Positions 8,231 to 15,788 of a DNA stretch of 36,779 nucleotides are shown piece by piece. The position numbers were made by a program, and so were the translations under genes. Source of the stretch: Chloroflexota bacterium. GTDB taxonomy: Bacteria > Chloroflexota > UBA11872. Each line of letters begins with the position of its first letter. Position 1 is the first letter of the stretch. The stretch is taken from the NCBI GenBank assembly GCA_022825895.1, contig JAJDVX010000006.1, positions 1 to 36,779 on the forward strand, in the 5' to 3' direction. The notes under the pieces are model-generated. The model made no database searches and had not been told where the DNA came from. It saw only the letters and a list, made by a program, of their open reading frames with translations.

Positions 8231-9475
8231 CTACGGCTCTGCCGCTGTCGGCGCTGACCTCTTCTCCAGCGTCTCGGGAACAAAGAGGCCGAACGTCAAC
8301 GCGCCGCAAAGTCCCATCGCGGCCACGAAAAACGGGGCCAGCATCAGACCGAACAGGTCGGCCACACCGCCCACGACAACCGGCCCGCCCATGTCGCCTA
8401 TTCCTCCGACAAGGCGCCACACCGCCAGGAACTCGCCTGGCCTCTGGGAGGGTGTGAGATCGGCCCCCAGCGTCAACATCGAGCCGGACCCAATCCCGTT
8501 GGAAAACCCGATCAGCAGCCCGATCAGGATGAGCCCCGTAAAGTCCCGGACCTGGCTCAGCAGTGCCATCGAGGCACTGAACAACGCGAACGAAGGCACG
8601 ATGGCGAACTTCCGCCCAAAGTGATCCATCAGGTAGCCGGCCAGCGGAAACAGGGTCATATCGATGGCCGCGGAGGCGCTCACTGCCAGTCCGATCTCCC
8701 GTTCGTCCAGCCCCAGCGCGAAGGCGCCGTACAGAGGCAGCACCACCGGGCGCCCCGAGCGGATGGCCTGGGCGAAAATGTGTCCGGTTCCCGCTCTCAG
8801 CAGGATTCGGCGGTGCGTGTGCAACGTCTCCCCAAGCCCGCGCAGCAGGCTCATCGCTGACTGCGTCCTTGCCGAATCGTTGTCAGGCGCGTCCCGAAAC
8901 GCCAGAGCCGGAATCAGCCCAACGGCCATACAGGCGCCGGCGATCAGGAACATCGCCTCGTAGCCCAACGTGCTGGCGACAAGTCCGCCAACGCCCGGAC
9001 CGACAAACATGCCAATCCGGTTCGTGCCCCCGAACAGCGACATGATCCGCCCGCGCTGGTGCCGTGGCGTCACCCGCCGCATGTACTGCATGCGCGACAG
9101 CGCCCACAGGCCCATCCCCGCGCCCATCAGCAATCGGGCAACGATTAGCACCGAATACGGCGGCGAGACGGCCAGCACCATCACGGCGGTGGCCATGACC
9201 ACCAGGCCGGCAACCTGTCCTACCGACTCTGATATCCGGTTGAGCAGCAGACCCGATGGCAGCGTCCAGAGCAATGTGCCCAGCGCCGCCATCCCGAGGG
9301 CCAGGCCGACCAGCGTGATGTTCTCCTGGTCCGTGACCGGGTCTCGTACCAGGTCGGCCACGAACAGCGGCAGCGTGGGCACCAGCATGCCCATGCCCAC
9401 CGAACTGGTGAATATCTGGACGTAGACGCGCGGAACTAGCGAGATGACGGTGTTGAGCGCGCGCCCGGAGTGCAC
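8231..9475 (-). CDS. Major facilitator superfamily transporter
   Basis: A polytopic membrane protein of about 414 residues with the twelve-helix pattern of MFS drug/solute exporters. The first helix contains SSVGMGMLVPTLPLF. The loop after helix 4 has RMQYMRRVTPRHQRGRIMSLFGG, similar to motifs around helices 4 and 5 in drug efflux carriers. GYLMDHFGRKFAIVP in the second half matches the MFS motif A repeat. The frame is open to 9553, but the upstream part is not membrane-like. The GTG at 9475, just before helix 1, fits best. No Shine-Dalgarno is visible; instead TACCAT lies 8 bases upstream, as at lhr. The substrate is unknown. Confidence 0.82.
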   Translation of the reverse strand: MHSGRALNTVISLVPRVYVQIFTSSVGMGMLVPTLPLFVADLVRDPVTDQENITLVGLALGMAALGTLLWTLPSGLLLNRISESVGQVAGLVVMATAVMVLAVSPPYSVLIVARLLMGAGMGLWALSRMQYMRRVTPRHQRGRIMSLFGGTNRIGMFVGPGVGGLVASTLGYEAMFLIAGACMAVGLIPALAFRDAPDNDSARTQSAMSLLRGLGETLHTHRRILLRAGTGHIFAQAIRSGRPVVLPLYGAFALGLDEREIGLAVSASAAIDMTLFPLAGYLMDHFGRKFAIVPSFALFSASMALLSQVRDFTGLILIGLLIGFSNGIGSGSMLTLGADLTPSQRPGEFLAVWRLVGGIGDMGGPVVVGGVADLFGLMLAPFFVAAMGLCGALTFGLFVPETLEKRSAPTAAEP

Positions 9476-9552
9476 GGGCGCGCATGGTAAGACACAACGA
9501 CCGGCTCGAACGTGGACAATGGCGCAAGCAGTCGTGCCTTTAGGGGATTTCA
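9476..9552. promoter_or_regulatory. Divergent promoter region between MFS gene and qor
   Basis: This 77-bp gap separates divergently transcribed genes. On the minus strand TACCAT lies 8 bases before the proposed GTG of the transporter. On the plus strand a GACAAT (9515-9520) is a possible -10 and AGGGGA at 9542-9547 is the qor ribosome binding site. The promoter assignments are tentative. Confidence 0.4.
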
Positions 9553-10521
9553 ATGCAAGCCATTCGCGTCAACCAGCCGGGCGGACCCGACGCCCTTTCC
9601 TACGAGACCATTGCCGACCCGACACCGGCCGCCGACGAGGCGGTCATCCGAGTCGAGGCGATCGGCGTCAACTACATCGACACCTACCAGCGCAGCGGCC
9701 TGTATCCACTCGATCCGCCGTTCACCCTGGGGATGGAAGGCGCCGGCGTCGTCGAATCCGTCGGATCCGATGTCAGCGGCTTTGCGGAGGGCGACCGGGT
9801 CGCACACGCGATGCAGTTGGGCTCCTACGCCGAGCTCCAGGCTGTCCCCATCGCCCAGCTGGTCAAGCTGCCGGACGCCATCGACACCCGCCAGGCCGCG
9901 GCCGCCATGCTGCAGGGCATGACCGCGCACTACCTGGCCCACAGCACCTATCCGTTGGCCGCCGGTCACACGGCGGTAGTTCATGCGGGCGCTGGTGGTG
10001 TGGGGCGCCTGCTGAGCCAGATGGCCAAGCGCGCTGGCGCCCGCGTCATCGCCACCGCCGGAACGGCCGCCAAAGCTGAGATCGCGGCAGCGGCGGGAGC
10101 GGACGACGTCATCATTTACACCGAGGCAGACTTCCTGGAGGAAGTTCGACGCCTGACCGACGGAGCCGGCGTGGAAGTCGTCTACGACGGCGTTGGCGCC
10201 GCCACCTACGAGCGCAGCTTCGACTGCCTGAAGCCGCGTGGCCTATTGGCCCTCTATGGCGCATCCAGCGGCCCGGTGCCGGAACTGAACCCACAGATCC
10301 TCAACGCCAAGGGCTCGCTGTTCCTCACCCGCCCCAGCCTCGGCCACTACACGCTCACGCGCGACGAACTGGAATGGCGCGCGGGCGATGTCCTGTCCTG
10401 GGTCGCGGCCGGCGATCTCACCCTCATGATCGACCGCGAAGTCTCACTGGCAAACGCCGCCGACGCGCACGTCGCCCTCCAGGGCCGTGAAACGAGCGGC
10501 AAGGTGCTCCTGATTCCCTGA
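9553..10521 (+). CDS. qor: NADPH:quinone oxidoreductase (zeta-crystallin type MDR)
   Basis: This 322-residue medium-chain dehydrogenase/reductase has the non-zinc quinone reductase signature: the GVNYIDTYQRSGLYP segment near residue 40, then the GMEGAGVVESVG block. The NADPH-binding motif GAGGVGRLLSQMA is near 148. It lacks the structural and catalytic zinc cysteines of alcohol dehydrogenases. It would reduce quinones or enones with NADPH in the cytoplasm. AGGGGA sits 5 bases before the ATG. The stop TGA (10519-10521) overlaps the proposed CTG start of the HD protein, implying translational coupling. Confidence 0.9.
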   Translation: MQAIRVNQPGGPDALSYETIADPTPAADEAVIRVEAIGVNYIDTYQRSGLYPLDPPFTLGMEGAGVVESVGSDVSGFAEGDRVAHAMQLGSYAELQAVPIAQLVKLPDAIDTRQAAAAMLQGMTAHYLAHSTYPLAAGHTAVVHAGAGGVGRLLSQMAKRAGARVIATAGTAAKAEIAAAAGADDVIIYTEADFLEEVRRLTDGAGVEVVYDGVGAATYERSFDCLKPRGLLALYGASSGPVPELNPQILNAKGSLFLTRPSLGHYTLTRDELEWRAGDVLSWVAAGDLTLMIDREVSLANAADAHVALQGRETSGKVLLIP

Positions 10522-11126
10522 GCGCCGATCCGCCGGGCCTTGACGCCGACCTGCAACGCCGGGTCGAGTTCCTGCTGGAACTCGACAAGGCCAAGGGCGT
10601 CCTACGCCGTAACCTGATCACGGCGGAGGAGCGCCGCGAAAACGACGCCGAGCACGGCTGGCACGTCACCATGTTTGCCCTGGTGCTGGCCGACTACGCT
10701 CCTCCGGGCACCGACATCGCACGGGTCATCGCCATGCTGCTGGTGCATGACATCGTGGAAATCGACGCCGGCGACGCCTTCGTCTACGACGAGGAAGCGA
10801 AGTCCATGCAACCCGCACGCGAACGCGCCGCCGCCGACCGCATCTACGGCCTGCTCCCGGCCAGCCAGGGCCACAGTCTCCGTGCCCTCTGGGAAGAGTT
10901 CGAAGCCCGCCAAACCCCCGAAGCCCGCTTCGCCGCCGCTCTTGACCGCCTCCAGCCCCTCCTCCTCAACTTCCACACTCAGGGCCAGGCCTGGCGCCAG
11001 CACGGCGTCACCCGCGATCAGGTTCTATCTGTGAATGCCCATATTGCCCAGGGCTCCCAGACCCTCTGGGCCTTCGCCCGCAATCTGATCAACGAAGCTG
11101 TACGACTGGGCTATCTGAACCCCTAG
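10518..11126 (+). CDS. HD-domain phosphohydrolase (YfbR/HD_3-like), probable CTG start
   Basis: A metal-dependent phosphohydrolase of the HD superfamily, about 202 residues long. The first metal histidine lies in ENDAEHGWH, and the HD pair is in MLLVHDIVEIDAGD. The family includes 5'-deoxynucleotidases such as YfbR, so a nucleotide substrate is plausible. The first ATG (10671) falls after the essential AEHGWH motif and would destroy the fold. The conserved helix FLLELDKAKGVLRR also lies upstream. The open frame reaches back to qor with no ATG, GTG or TTG available, leaving CTG at 10518 (in CTGA, overlapping the qor stop) or CTG at 10551. I prefer 10518 for its coupling geometry. Confidence 0.75.
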   Translation: MSADPPGLDADLQRRVEFLLELDKAKGVLRRNLITAEERRENDAEHGWHVTMFALVLADYAPPGTDIARVIAMLLVHDIVEIDAGDAFVYDEEAKSMQPARERAAADRIYGLLPASQGHSLRALWEEFEARQTPEARFAAALDRLQPLLLNFHTQGQAWRQHGVTRDQVLSVNAHIAQGSQTLWAFARNLINEAVRLGYLNP

Positions 11127-11232
11127 TCTCCGCAGACGCAATCGTGCTCAAGTGCTCGGCGTTTGGCGTCCAGGCCGCCAGCCCGCAACGCAGCCCGGAG
11201 TTAAAGTCTGCGAACGTTTGGAATCTGACGTC

Positions 11233-12204
11233 CTACGCGTCCAACCCAAACAGCCGCGCGGCGTTCCCCCCATAAATCTTCGCCCGCTCCTCGTCGGTCA
11301 CAGGCAAATCGTCCACGATCGGGCTGATCACGTCCGGCTCCACCCACGGATGGTCGCTCGCGAACATCAGCTGATCCGGCCCCACCATCTCCAGGCCGTA
11401 GCGCACCGCAGCCGGCCAGGGCGAGACTGTGTCGAACCAGATCTGGCGCAGGTACTCGCTTGGAGGCTTGGTCAGGTTCTCGGCGCCCCGCTTCAGCACC
11501 ATGGTCTGGTGGTCCAGCCGTCCGATCAGGTACGGCAGCGCGCCGCCGACGTGCGGGCAGACGATCGTCAGGTCTGGGTACCGGTCCATCAGCCCGCTCA
11601 CAATGATGCGCGCCAACGCGATCGTCGTGTCGAACATCAGACCCAGCGCGCCCGTGAGGTTACGGCCTTCCACCTGGTTGATCGTCACCGGGCAGGCGGG
11701 ATGCAGGTAGAGCGGGATGCCCAGCTCTTCGGCCCGTCCAAACAGCCACTCGAAGTCCGGCTCGTCCGGGTGCCGTCCGTCAAGGTTGGCGTACAGCAGC
11801 ACGCCCCGCATGTCCAGGTCGCGCACGGCCCGGTCTAGTTCCTCGCGGGCCTCCGCCTGATGGTAGAGAGGCAATACGCACAGCCCGGCAAAACGTCCGG
11901 GATACGCCTGGGTCTGCTCGGCGATGTAGTCGTTGAACAACCGCGCCACCATCGGCCCGTCGTCACCAAATCGCTCAGGCCCGGGATCGTTCGGCGACAG
12001 CACCGTCAGATCGATTCCCGCCGCATCCATCGTCCGCACCTTGGCGTCCATGTCCGAGTGCCCCGGCATGGCCGTCCGCCGCCACTTGCCGGTGTCGATG
12101 AAGAGCGTGTCGCCGTCCCGAAACGCCAACGGCTCCTCGTCACGGGTTTGCAGGTATTCCAGGAACGGCTCCGGCCAGATGTGGCTCTGGGTGTCGATTC
12201 GCAT
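11233..12204 (-). CDS. Amidohydrolase-2 family (ACMSD-like) metal hydrolase/decarboxylase
   Basis: This 323-residue TIM-barrel protein of the amidohydrolase-2 (PF04909) type resembles aminocarboxymuconate-semialdehyde decarboxylase relatives. The N-terminal metal motif is degenerate, DTQSH at residues 4-8. The central IPLYLHPACPV contributes a histidine. IVCPHVGGALPYLIGRLDHQ and the C-terminal FASDHPW supply the remaining metal and catalytic residues. It probably acts on a small aromatic or ring-cleavage carboxylate. The ATG at 12204 is chosen because homology starts there, although the frame is open for 21 more codons. It is divergent from the cyclase/dehydrogenase pair, suggesting one catabolic cluster. 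Confidence 0.87.
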   Translation of the reverse strand: MRIDTQSHIWPEPFLEYLQTRDEEPLAFRDGDTLFIDTGKWRRTAMPGHSDMDAKVRTMDAAGIDLTVLSPNDPGPERFGDDGPMVARLFNDYIAEQTQAYPGRFAGLCVLPLYHQAEAREELDRAVRDLDMRGVLLYANLDGRHPDEPDFEWLFGRAEELGIPLYLHPACPVTINQVEGRNLTGALGLMFDTTIALARIIVSGLMDRYPDLTIVCPHVGGALPYLIGRLDHQTMVLKRGAENLTKPPSEYLRQIWFDTVSPWPAAVRYGLEMVGPDQLMFASDHPWVEPDVISPIVDDLPVTDEERAKIYGGNAARLFGLDA

Positions 12205-12365
12205 TCGGACCTGTGCGTTCGTTCGCGGTCGTCGCGCAACCGCGGAAGGCGCCGACCGAAGCACCAACTCCGGTCAACTGATTGAGCGTCGCCGATTATG
12301 CGCGTTTGCTTGCCCGAACGTAGGTCGGCAGGATTCGGACGGCGTGTCTCCGCGAGGCCCCAGCC

Positions 12366-13163
12366 ATGGATCCGACCGTGCTCGAGTCAATAGTCGATCG
12401 CCCGGTCTTCGACCTCGGCACGCCCTACAACATGGGCATGCCCGTGCATCCGTCGCATCCGCCGTACGTATTTGCCCTGCAGCGGCGCCACGGAGACACG
12501 ATGCGTCCCGGCGGCCTCGGCTCCGCCAACGAGCTCATTGTCATGTGCGGCCACACAGGCACGCACCTTGACGCGCTTGCCCACTTCGCGCGCGACGGAG
12601 TCATGTGCGGAGGCCTCGAAGCGGCCAGGGTCCAGAGTGGCGGCCGCGGCATGACCGAGCACGGTATCGAGCGCGTGCCGCCCATCGTGCGGCGCGGCGT
12701 TCTGCTGGACGTGGCCGGCGCCGAGGGTGTCGACATCTTGCCCAATGACTTCGCCATCACCGCCGACGTTGCCCAGGCCGTCGCCCGCGAGCACGGCGTC
12801 GAAGTTCGCAAGGACGACGCCCTCCTCGTTCGCACCGGCCTTATGCAACGCTGGAACGATCCGTCCTTCCTCGATCTTGAGAACGGCCAGCCTGGAATCA
12901 CCGCCGACTGCGCCGAGTGGCTCGCCGAGACCGGCGTCTACCTCGGTGGCGCGGACACCATGACGTTTGAGTTCATCCCCGCCGGCGACGACCGTCTCCC
13001 GGTCCACGGCATCTTTCTGGTCGATAACGGCATTCACATCCTTGAGAACGCCGACCTCGAATCTCTCGCCGCCGCAGACGTGCACGAATTCCTTTTCGTC
13101 ATGTCGCCCCTCAAGATCGTCGGCGCTACGGCCTCGCCCGTCCGCCCTATCGCGATCGCCTAG
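12366..13163 (+). CDS. Cyclase family (kynurenine formamidase-like) metal hydrolase
   Basis: This 265-residue protein belongs to the cyclase family (PF04199). The diagnostic metal-binding motif HTGTHLDALAHF is at 63-74, giving His63, His67 and Asp69. A further conserved block, FEFIPAGDDRLPVHGIFLVDNGIHILEN, lies near the C-terminus. Members hydrolyse formyl-kynurenine, isatin or related amides and lactones; the substrate cannot be set from sequence. It is followed 35 bases later by a zinc alcohol dehydrogenase on the same strand, probably one operon, and is divergent from the amidohydrolase. A weak GAGG precedes the ATG. Confidence 0.87.
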   Translation: MDPTVLESIVDRPVFDLGTPYNMGMPVHPSHPPYVFALQRRHGDTMRPGGLGSANELIVMCGHTGTHLDALAHFARDGVMCGGLEAARVQSGGRGMTEHGIERVPPIVRRGVLLDVAGAEGVDILPNDFAITADVAQAVAREHGVEVRKDDALLVRTGLMQRWNDPSFLDLENGQPGITADCAEWLAETGVYLGGADTMTFEFIPAGDDRLPVHGIFLVDNGIHILENADLESLAAADVHEFLFVMSPLKIVGATASPVRPIAIA

Positions 13164-13198
13164 CGACTGCCCTCGACCCAGAACCCAGGGAGTCCCGA

Positions 13199-14215
13199 AT
13201 GAAGGCCGCCTATCTCGAATCAGCCCTCCAGGTCCACACCCGCGACGTCCCGCGGCCCGAGCCCGGCCCCGGCGAAGTCCTCATCCGCGTCCGCTCGGTT
13301 GGCGTTTGCGCCTCAGACGTCCATTACTACGAACACGGCCGCATCGGCCGCTACGTTGTGCGCGAGCCGCTCATCCTCGGCCACGAGCCTGCAGGTGAAG
13401 TCGTGGCGCTCGGATCTGGCGTCGATTCCCTCGCTGAAGGGGACCGCGTATCCATTGAGCCCGGTGTGCCCTGCCGCGCCTGTGTGCGCTGTCGGACCGG
13501 TCACTACAACCTCTGCGATGAGGTGGTCTTCATGGCCACGCCGCCTGTCCACGGCGCATTCGTCGAATACGTCGCCCACCCCGCCGACTTTGCCTACCGC
13601 ATCCCCGACCATGTCACCTACGACGAGGCCGCCCTCATTGAGCCGCTCTCCGTCGGCCTCTTCGCCGTCCGCCGCGGAGGTGCCCGCCTTGGCGATCGTG
13701 TCGCCATCCTGGGTGCCGGTCCAATCGGCCTCATGACCTTCTTGGCCCTCCAGAGCCAGGGCATTCACGACGTCACCCTCGTCGACGTCGAGCCATTCCG
13801 TCTCCAGAAGGCCCTAGTCCTGGGCGCCGCCGATGCCATCGATGCCCGCACCGAGGACATCGGCCGGACCCATTCCACCGAATTCGATCTGGTCTTCGAG
13901 ACCGCCGGCAATTCCACCACCCTCACCCAGACCACCCGTATCACCCGCCGTGGCGGCCGGGTCGTGCTGGTGGGTATGACGGACGCCGACTTGACTCCCA
14001 TCGACACCAACGAACTGGTGGACAAGGCGCTCGACGTTGCCGGCGTCTTCCGTTACGCCAACACCTGGCCCGTCGCCGTCGACCTGCTCTCGAGTGGCGC
14101 GGTCGACATCAAGCCGCTCATCACCGCGCACTACCCGCTGGAAGGCGCCGGCCACGCCCTTGAGAGCGCCCGCACCCGCAAGGACACCAATATCAAGGTG
14201 ATAGTCACTCCCTAG
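13199..14215 (+). CDS. Zinc-dependent alcohol (polyol/sorbitol-type) dehydrogenase
   Basis: This 338-residue medium-chain zinc dehydrogenase resembles sorbitol or xylitol dehydrogenases. The catalytic zinc ligands are Cys37 (GVCASDVHYYEHG) and His62-Glu63 (LGHEPAGE). The structural zinc cysteines are at 92, 95, 98 and 106. The Rossmann motif GAGPIGLM is near residue 170. VDVEPFRLQKALVLGAA after the beta-2 strand suggests NAD(H) preference, because an acidic residue is placed to bind the ribose. The start is supported by AGGGAG about 8 bases upstream. It is probably cotranscribed with the cyclase gene and would oxidise a secondary alcohol or sugar alcohol. Confidence 0.9.
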   Translation: MKAAYLESALQVHTRDVPRPEPGPGEVLIRVRSVGVCASDVHYYEHGRIGRYVVREPLILGHEPAGEVVALGSGVDSLAEGDRVSIEPGVPCRACVRCRTGHYNLCDEVVFMATPPVHGAFVEYVAHPADFAYRIPDHVTYDEAALIEPLSVGLFAVRRGGARLGDRVAILGAGPIGLMTFLALQSQGIHDVTLVDVEPFRLQKALVLGAADAIDARTEDIGRTHSTEFDLVFETAGNSTTLTQTTRITRRGGRVVLVGMTDADLTPIDTNELVDKALDVAGVFRYANTWPVAVDLLSSGAVDIKPLITAHYPLEGAGHALESARTRKDTNIKVIVTP

Positions 14216-14286
14216 CGTTGTTGCCGATTCCGCCGATTCGGTACTACCGTGACCCCGCCGGCGAGCTGTGACTCAGAATTCCGACT

Positions 14287-14790
14287 ATGCCCCGCGCCGA
14301 AGGCTCAACCACGTTCGCGTCCGGTGATCCCGCACCGAACTTCGATGTTCGAGTCGCGGGAAGGGATACACGCGCCACCTTGAGGGATTACGCCGGCGGG
14401 TGGCTGTGCCTCGTTTTCCTGCGACATACCTGGTGACTCAGCTGCCAGGGCTTCCTGGCGCGGCTCGAGGTCGAGCTGGACGAGTGGACACGAAGAGGCG
14501 CCTCTCTCGCGTGCATATTTCCGCAAAACCTCGATGCCGTGTCCGCGTTCGCCAGGCGCGAGGAAATCCCGTTCCCCGTACTGGCCGACCCCGACCGACA
14601 AATGACTCGCGACTATGGCGTGTACGTGCGGATTAACTTCGAATCGTGGAACACCGCGCGGCCATCACTGATCCTCATCGATCCGACGGGATTGGTGCGC
14701 AAACTCTGGGTTGGGAGTCACCAACTCGACTGGCCGGTGACTTCAGACTTCTGGGCGGTCATCGACGCTCACAACGGAAGCGGCGACTAG
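14287..14790 (+). CDS. Candidate selenoprotein: TlpA/AhpC-TSA-like redoxin with UxxC motif
   Basis: Reading from the ATG at 14287 to the TAG at 14788-14790 gives one 167-residue frame interrupted only by TGA at codon 50 (14434-14436). Both halves belong to one thioredoxin-fold redoxin. Before the TGA are GDPAPNF and LRDYAGGWLCLVFLRHTW. After it come LSCQGFLARLE, FPVLADPDRQMTRDYGVY and RPSLILIDPTGLVRKLWVG. The segment HTW-TGA-LSC aligns with the ATWCGPC active site of TlpA/ResA proteins, so the TGA replaces exactly the nucleophilic cysteine, giving U-x-x-C. A hairpin with an AGGU loop lies 25 bases downstream. TGA is a normal stop elsewhere in the window. Selenocysteine is my preferred reading; a nonsense mutation of a TGC codon is the alternative. 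Confidence 0.72.
14440..14478 (+). promoter_or_regulatory. Candidate bacterial SECIS element
   Basis: Two adjacent hairpins follow the in-frame TGA. The first has a 6-bp stem, GCCAGG (14444-14449) with CCTGGC (14454-14459), and loop GCTT. The second has a 7-bp stem, CGGCTCG (14461-14467) with CGAGCTG (14472-14478, one G-U pair), and loop AGGU. Its loop guanines sit about 32 bases after the UGA, within the spacing I recall for bacterial SECIS. The loop resembles the AGGUCU loop of the E. coli fdhF SECIS. Function is inferred. Confidence 0.5.
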
Positions 14791-14877
14791 CGATCGCCTA
14801 GGATTGAAGCGTGACGTCTGGAACGACCAAGCGTCGCGCGGAGCGGCAGGGTGGACCGCGCGCATTGGAGGACCGCC

Positions 14878-15081
14878 ATGACCGCAGGCGAAGCCCGCGC
14901 CAATTCGACAACTGAGATCGTTGGGCTCGGCCACCGCATGAGTCGCGTTGAAGGCGCTTACGAACACCTGGCCACCAAGGCTGATCTCAAGGATCTCGAG
15001 TTGCGTCTCACCCTGGGCATGCTCAGCATCGTCGGAGTTGCCACCGGCCTCATCATCGCCGTTGATCGGCTTTGGGCCTGA
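14878..15081 (+). CDS. Small coiled-coil membrane-anchored hypothetical protein
   Basis: This 67-residue protein has a strong ribosome binding site, GGAGG at 14867-14871, 6 bases before the ATG. Residues 15-42 are polar and heptad-like, including the common HLATKADLKDLELRL phrase of small coiled-coil proteins (DUF1640/XhlA-like). A single C-terminal transmembrane segment follows (about residues 46-63, GMLSIVGVATGLIIAVD). The topology suggests an oligomeric membrane-anchored protein. The function is unknown. It follows the redoxin gene by about 90 bases on the same strand. Confidence 0.65.
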   Translation: MTAGEARANSTTEIVGLGHRMSRVEGAYEHLATKADLKDLELRLTLGMLSIVGVATGLIIAVDRLWA

Positions 15082-15172
15082 CGCAACGCCCACCGCCCGA
15101 CTTGCGCTGCCTCGTCATGGCAAGTCCTTTGGGTCAGGCAGAGGCTGAATCAGATTCCTCGCAGTCAAGCTA

Positions 15173-15733
15173 ATGAGTGTGTGGAATGCCGAGACGGCCG
15201 AGTGGTACGCCCGCAAGTATGGAGAGCACGCCACCAACCGGCTGGCCGTGAGAGCTCTGGAACTCAAGCCGGGCTCGGTCGTCGTTGACGTTGGGTGCGG
15301 CACTGGGTCGGCCCTTCGGCATGCCGCGGCCAGGGTGCGGAACGGCACGTTCATCGGAGTCGATCCGGTTGAGCGCATGCTCGAGATCGCCCGCGAGCGG
15401 ACCGATTCCCGTCGGTACGGTGCTCAGATCGAGTTTCGTAGCGGCGGTGCCGAGGCCCTGCCGGTCGCGGATGGTGTGGCCGACGTGGTGTTCGCCTTTG
15501 ACTCGTTCGACCACTGGCAAGACACGACCACAGGATTGACTGAGATCCGACGGATTCTTCGACTAGGGGGACGGCTGGCGGTGGTGAAAGACGGTGCGGT
15601 CCCTGGTGGGTCAAGAGCGCGCCAAGCGTTCAACGATGCGCTGGCGATCGCAGGCTTCACAGTGTGCAGTACGCAGGAAATCGCCAGAGACGGCGTGTCC
15701 TTCACGATGTGGATTTGCATGGTGGCCGACTAA
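15173..15733 (+). CDS. Class I SAM-dependent methyltransferase
   Basis: This 186-residue protein has the Methyltransf_11 layout. Motif I VVDVGCGTGSA is near residues 37-47, the acidic end of beta-2 lies in FIGVDPVERML, motif II is around ALPVADGVADVVFAFDSFDHW, and motif III is RILRLGGRLAVVKDG. It begins with the NAETAEWYARKYGEHA helix typical of small-molecule or ubiquinone-type methyltransferases. It has only the core domain, so the substrate cannot be assigned. The start at 15173 lacks a clear Shine-Dalgarno. It lies downstream of the coiled-coil protein and converges with the lut fusion gene. Confidence 0.87.
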   Translation: MSVWNAETAEWYARKYGEHATNRLAVRALELKPGSVVVDVGCGTGSALRHAAARVRNGTFIGVDPVERMLEIARERTDSRRYGAQIEFRSGGAEALPVADGVADVVFAFDSFDHWQDTTTGLTEIRRILRLGGRLAVVKDGAVPGGSRARQAFNDALAIAGFTVCSTQEIARDGVSFTMWICMVAD

Positions 15734-15788
15734 GCCTCGGCCAAGAACGCGTTCGTGAGCGCGCCACGTGCTCGTCGGTGGTGATGTC

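Noticed and set aside
14539..14790. A separate short gene starting at GTG 14539 in the second half of the redoxin
   Set aside because: It is in the same frame as the ATG at 14287 and contains only half of the redoxin fold. One gene with recoded TGA explains both halves.
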